Part shown: one piece after another, positions 5,778 to 8,942 of the stretch
Layout: every line of letters begins with the position of its first letter
How positions within the stretch are numbered: position 1 is the stretch's first letter
Source: Armatimonadota bacterium
GTDB lineage: Bacteria > Armatimonadota > Zipacnadia > Zipacnadales > UBA11051
Length of the DNA stretch: 8,942 nt
Assembly (NCBI GenBank): GCA_003542955.1
Contig: DPJP01000149.1
Span: forward strand, 2,019-10,960
Reading direction: 5' to 3'
Position numbers and translations under genes: made by a program
The notes under the pieces: model-generated
The model's input: the letters and a program-made list of their open reading frames with translations, nothing else
Told to the model about the DNA's origin: nothing
Databases searched by the model: none

Positions 5778-7163
5778 TCACGCGAATGAGAAGCGCTCTG
5801 TGTGGATACGCGCGGGGGGGACTTTCAGGGCCCGCAGGCTGCTCGTAACCAGCGTCATCATCGCAATCGGGCCGCAGAGGAAGACGTGACCCTCGAGGTC
5901 CCTTGCACTCAGCAGGCGACCGAGCAACTCGGCGGTAATGAGGCCGCGCTCGCCGTCGAAGTCATCCTGCTCTGAGAGCACATGGTGCACCACGAGGCCG
6001 GGTAGACGCTCGGTGAGCCGCTCGAACTCCTCGAGGAACAGGATGTCCGCCTCCGTCTTGTTGCCCCATATCAGCACGATGCGTCGGGGGTCGGAGTGGG
6101 CGGCCATGAAGCGGAGCATGCTGAGCATCGGGGTGATGCCGACGCCGCCGGCAAACATGACGATCGGGCCGTCGTCGTGACACCGCACGAGATGACTGAA
6201 CAGCCCAAACGGCCCCTCGATGGTTGCCGTATCGCCGGGTCTGGTTTCCCCGATGGTGTCGGTGAAGTCGCCGCTCTCCTTGATCGTGATACCGATGCGG
6301 CCGTCGGCGGTGGGCGGTGTCGAGATGGTGAAGGGATGCTGCTCGACACGCCCGCCTTCGCGGTGCAGCGTGAGGAAGGTGAACTGGCCGGGAAGGTGGC
6401 CGAGGGTTCGAGCGTCGGGCGGGGCGAGCACGAGATTCCAGGTGTCGTGACTGACGCGCCCGACGTCCTCGACAACCCAGCGTCGGGTGCGGACGAGAAT
6501 CGGTCTGATGAGCTTCGCCCAGACAAAGAGCACGGCGTATGCCGCGATACAGCCGATCCAGAACCATCGGGGCCAGCCCGTTGCGACATCACTGCCGATG
6601 GCCAGTGAGTGGATGCTCACCACGCCCACGATCGCGAAGGCGACCCAGTGCGTTCGCCGCCAGGCCTCATAGGGCATGCGCATGAGCCCGCGCCAGAGAC
6701 TGGTGACAACCACGAGGTAGACGAGGATCGCAGCGGCGAACCCGAGCTTCTCGCCGATGTCGTATGCTGGAGTCGGCGCTTCCGGCCTGCCGCCGGCGGC
6801 AAGCAGGACCGGGTGCGCGGTGGCGAGAACGGCAGCGATGACCCCGGCGTACTTGTGGGCTACGAGCAGGCGGTCAAGGCCGAAAACGCGGTCCAGAAGC
6901 CTGATGCGGGCACTCAGCACGAACTGCAGCATCAGGAGCATCGCGGCGGCCATGCCCGCGCCTCTGCCCGCGACCAGCAGTGCGGCCCCGGAGGCCCCCA
7001 TGTGTCCCGCGAGCCGAGGGTAGCCCTGCGTGCCGATGGCGATTGACACGGCGACGAACGCGAGCGCCAGCAGGCTGAGGACAGTGGCAAGCGCGGTCCG
7101 GTGTGCGCGGCCCATGGCGTCGGGGGCGATCGGGCCCTCGATGTCAAGCAGTGGTCCGGGCAT
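5778..7163 (-). CDS. Ferric reductase/NOX-like transmembrane flavocytochrome b
   Basis: The 461-residue protein would pass electrons from NAD(P)H through FAD and two hemes across the membrane, to ferric iron, oxygen or a periplasmic acceptor. Six hydrophobic segments lie near 24-43, 58-83, 103-123, 140-157, 173-190 and 200-218. The four heme-ligand histidines are His103 and His117 (14 apart) and His172 and His185 (13 apart), the spacing seen in NOX enzymes. The FAD site is HPFTIST (276-282), followed by GPFG (317-320). The NAD(P)H site is GGVGITPMLSML (339-350), with LCGPIAMM (429-436). The C-terminus ERFSFA has the aromatic residues that usually stack on the flavin. I chose ATG 7163 because GGAGAGGAG (7178-7170) lies 6 nt upstream; a further in-frame ATG at 7190 would overlap the GH3 gene and lacks this site. 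The gene follows the GH3 gene by 19 nt and probably shares its mRNA. Confidence 0.93.
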   Translation of the reverse strand: MPGPLLDIEGPIAPDAMGRAHRTALATVLSLLALAFVAVSIAIGTQGYPRLAGHMGASGAALLVAGRGAGMAAAMLLMLQFVLSARIRLLDRVFGLDRLLVAHKYAGVIAAVLATAHPVLLAAGGRPEAPTPAYDIGEKLGFAAAILVYLVVVTSLWRGLMRMPYEAWRRTHWVAFAIVGVVSIHSLAIGSDVATGWPRWFWIGCIAAYAVLFVWAKLIRPILVRTRRWVVEDVGRVSHDTWNLVLAPPDARTLGHLPGQFTFLTLHREGGRVEQHPFTISTPPTADGRIGITIKESGDFTDTIGETRPGDTATIEGPFGLFSHLVRCHDDGPIVMFAGGVGITPMLSMLRFMAAHSDPRRIVLIWGNKTEADILFLEEFERLTERLPGLVVHHVLSEQDDFDGERGLITAELLGRLLSARDLEGHVFLCGPIAMMTLVTSSLRALKVPPARIHTERFSFA

Positions 7164-7182
7164 GCTCAGCTCCTCTCCGCGC

Positions 7183-8733
7183 CTACACACCAGACCCGAA
7201 CGGGTAGCGCTGCGATACTCTCACCGGCAGCCGCCCCGTCGGAGCGAACTCCCCGAAGAGAGCATCAACCGCGGCGTCAGTGGACACGTCGCAGTCGCTG
7301 TAGGTACACATGCACACGGCCGCGTCAGGCACCTGTGCGGCGATGTACGGGTTGCCCAGGACAAGCAGCGATGTGTGGCGACCGGTCGCCACGAGCTGCG
7401 CAGCGAGACCGATCAGGGCTTCATCACCGCGGATGCTCTCCTCATTGTAGCCGCGAACGGACGTCGCGAGCCCCACGATGATGCCGTCGGCGGTCGCGGC
7501 CACCGCAAGGGCCTCAGCGGCCTGCGTCAGTGCGTCGAAGCCCTCGGCGGACGGGCAGTAGCGACGCACGGAGCTCAGGAGTCGTTCGTCGCCGCCGGTG
7601 GCGACAACAACGACACGCCCGGCGGGCGAGAGCGGGAGACCCTCGGTGCGCAGGAGCGTGACGGCCCGGCGCGCGATCTCGCGGGCGATGGCGCGGTGTT
7701 CATCGCAACCGACGACCTGCTCCGCGGCTGCCGGGTCGACGACGGCGCTGTCGAGCAGCCCGGCGAAGCGCTTGGCCTCGAGGATGCGCCCGACGGCGGC
7801 GTCGAGCCAGCCCATGGAGATGCGGCCGGTCTCGATGGCCTCAATGATCGCGCGCGTTGGCTCCTCGATCTCCGGCGAGAGCTGGATGTCGCAGCCCGCC
7901 TCGAGGGCTCTGACGGCCGCCTCTCCCACGCTGAAGTTGTCAAAGATGGCCTTCATACTCATGCCGTCTGTGGCGATGACTCCCGAGAAACCGAGCTTGT
8001 CGCGCATGATGCCCGTCATGACGCTGCGAGAGAGCGTAGCAGGGAGGCCGGGCTCGGGTTCCCAGGCGGGATAATAGACGTGGGCGGTCATGATCAGGTT
8101 CATCGCGCCGGCAGGGATGGCGGCTCGGTACGGCGCGAGTTCGACCTCCCACATGTCCTCGGCCGACCTGTCGACGGTGGGCATCCGCAGGTGGGAGTCG
8201 CAGGTGGTGGCGCCATGGCCGGGGGCGTGGCAGACACAGGTGAGCCCGCGCTGATCCACAATCGCGCGGCATGTGGCCGTGCCCAGTTCGGAGACCAGCG
8301 CCGGGTCATCACCCAGGGCGCGGGTATTGATGATCGGGTTGCTCGGCTCGATGTTGACGTCGACAGTCGGGCAGGAGACCCAGGCAAAGCCGCAGGCGCG
8401 GGCCTCAACAGCACAGACGCGACCGAACTCGTATGCCAACTCCGGGGACCGCGTCGCGCCGGTTGCCATGTATGCGGGGAACTCGGTGCCGCGTGGCAGC
8501 ATGCGGTGGCTGCCCTGCTCCTGCTCGCCGACGAACAGCGCGGGCACGGGGGCGATGGACTGGAGGTGGTTGCACAACTCCGCCACGGCGGCGGGGCTCT
8601 CCATGTCGCCCAGTACGCCGTAGAGCGAGCCGACGCGCCCCTCGGCGAGGTCGCGCTCGGCGGTGTCCCAGCCGAAGCGTCCGCAGATGAGTTGGCCGAC
8701 CTTCTGCTCGAGCGTCATCGTGGTGATCTGCAT
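7183..8733 (-). CDS. Glycoside hydrolase family 3, NagZ-type fold with altered pocket motifs
   Basis: The protein has 516 residues from the ATG at 8733. Residues 5-325 match the GH3 barrel: MTLEQKVGQLICGRF at the N-terminus, VDVNIEPSNPIINTRALGDDP (125-145), PGHGATTCDSHLRMP (171-185) and GVIATDGMSM (251-260). Asp256 is the presumed nucleophile, and Asp179/His181 of DSH the presumed acid/base dyad of NagZ-type enzymes. A C-terminal GH3 domain follows to TGRLPVRV and YPFGSG. Two substrate-contact motifs are changed: the usual KHFPGHG is CHAPGHG (Cys168), and the usual DQEGGRV is EQEQGSH (70-76). Beta-N-acetylhexosaminidase activity is the family default, but specificity is uncertain. No signal peptide is seen, suggesting a cytoplasmic enzyme. 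The start is supported by GGGAGAG (8750-8744); an adjacent GTG at 8736 is possible, and the far upstream ATG at 8859 would add a low-complexity tail. Confidence 0.9.
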   Translation of the reverse strand: MQITTMTLEQKVGQLICGRFGWDTAERDLAEGRVGSLYGVLGDMESPAAVAELCNHLQSIAPVPALFVGEQEQGSHRMLPRGTEFPAYMATGATRSPELAYEFGRVCAVEARACGFAWVSCPTVDVNIEPSNPIINTRALGDDPALVSELGTATCRAIVDQRGLTCVCHAPGHGATTCDSHLRMPTVDRSAEDMWEVELAPYRAAIPAGAMNLIMTAHVYYPAWEPEPGLPATLSRSVMTGIMRDKLGFSGVIATDGMSMKAIFDNFSVGEAAVRALEAGCDIQLSPEIEEPTRAIIEAIETGRISMGWLDAAVGRILEAKRFAGLLDSAVVDPAAAEQVVGCDEHRAIAREIARRAVTLLRTEGLPLSPAGRVVVVATGGDERLLSSVRRYCPSAEGFDALTQAAEALAVAATADGIIVGLATSVRGYNEESIRGDEALIGLAAQLVATGRHTSLLVLGNPYIAAQVPDAAVCMCTYSDCDVSTDAAVDALFGEFAPTGRLPVRVSQRYPFGSGV

Positions 8734-8845
8734 CACAGGCGTTCTCTCCCGGTCAACAGGATTGCGGGACAAACCGGCCCATGCGGCCGGGGGTACACTT
8801 GGGGACGGAGTGTCTGGGCTGTGGCCCGATGGAAGCGGCCGGCGT
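8734..8845 (-). other. Gap between receiver-domain gene and GH3 gene, with a weak hairpin
   Basis: The 112-nt gap holds a 6-bp perfect stem, CCGGCC (8774-8779) with GGCCGG (8785-8790), loop CATGC. On the minus strand it is followed directly by TTTGTCC, so it could be a weak terminator of the upstream gene. I see no convincing promoter for the GH3 gene, only its ribosome-binding site GGGAGAG at 8750-8744. Confidence 0.35.
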
Positions 8846-8942
8846 TCAGGCGCCGTCAAGGACTTCGCGGACTCTCGAAGTGAGCAGGGCCACGGTAAAC
8901 GGCTTGGCGATGAAATGCGTGCCCGGCTCGAGAATCCCGTGG
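8846..8942 (-). CDS. C-terminal end of a receiver (REC) domain protein, probably a hybrid sensor kinase (5' part beyond window)
   Basis: Only the last 31 codons are present, ending in TGA at 8848-8846. The residues GILEPGTHFIAKPF followed by LLTSRVREVLDGA are the classic last strand and helix of a CheY-like receiver domain, including the conserved Lys-Pro-Phe. The Lys helps relay phosphorylation-driven change in such domains. The phrase G-x-L-E-P-G-T-H-F-I-x-K-P-F is typical of receiver domains at the C-terminus of hybrid histidine kinases, but a stand-alone or DNA-binding response regulator ending in REC cannot be excluded. It lies upstream of, and in the same direction as, the GH3 and flavocytochrome genes. 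Confidence 0.75.
   Translation of the reverse strand, partial: HGILEPGTHFIAKPFTVALLTSRVREVLDGA

Noticed and set aside
7030..8883. 617-codon open frame on the plus strand opposite the GH3 gene
   Set aside because: It is an antisense shadow caused by high GC and third-position bias. The opposite strand has a clear GH3 protein with conserved motifs, while the plus-strand translation has no recognisable domain and is rich in Arg, Gly, Asp and His.

Overview
The window is a gene-dense, high-GC bacterial segment. Shine-Dalgarno-led genes, overlapping operon genes, a lipoprotein with a dockerin, a glycoside hydrolase and a probable hybrid sensor kinase point to a free-living environmental bacterium. 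The style recalls Planctomycetota, Armatimonadota or related little-cultured phyla, but nothing here fixes the phylum. I see no rRNA, tRNA, CRISPR array, phage gene or transposase.

Region 1 (1-4898, minus strand) is one tightly packed operon, read right to left. A short YtrA-type GntR repressor (4876-4445) comes first, then an ABC ATPase (4440-3526). Two tandem paralogous membrane proteins follow (3529-1463, and 1466 to beyond base 1). Each paralog joins an ABC-2-like membrane domain of about seven helices to a large C-terminal region with TolB/WD40-like propeller repeats, predicted to lie outside the membrane. The two junctions downstream of the ATPase are 4-nt ATGA stop/start overlaps. A long inverted repeat (4875-4898) covers the presumed -10 box and the start codon of the repressor gene, so the repressor probably autoregulates and its mRNA may be leaderless.

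Region 2 (4899-5777, plus strand) diverges from the operon. It holds a 27-codon small ORF with a very strong ribosome-binding site. The stop codon of this ORF overlaps the ribosome-binding site of the next gene, which encodes a lipoprotein with a dockerin type I domain and a carboxypeptidase-regulatory-like beta-sandwich. A GC-rich hairpin closes the unit.

Region 3 (5778-8942, minus strand) converges on region 2. The C-terminal end of a receiver domain enters from the right edge (8942-8846). It is followed by a GH3 glycosidase with altered substrate-pocket motifs (8733-7183) and then, 19 nt downstream, by a NOX/ferric-reductase-like transmembrane flavocytochrome with all four heme-ligand histidines (7163-5778).

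The most unusual content is the pair of ABC-membrane/propeller fusions, with a nearly identical DNA tract shared between the copies, and the operator-leader-small ORF arrangement between the repressor and the dockerin lipoprotein. The ATPase and two membrane subunits would form a heterodimeric transporter or signalling complex at the cell surface. Its substrate cannot be read from the sequence.
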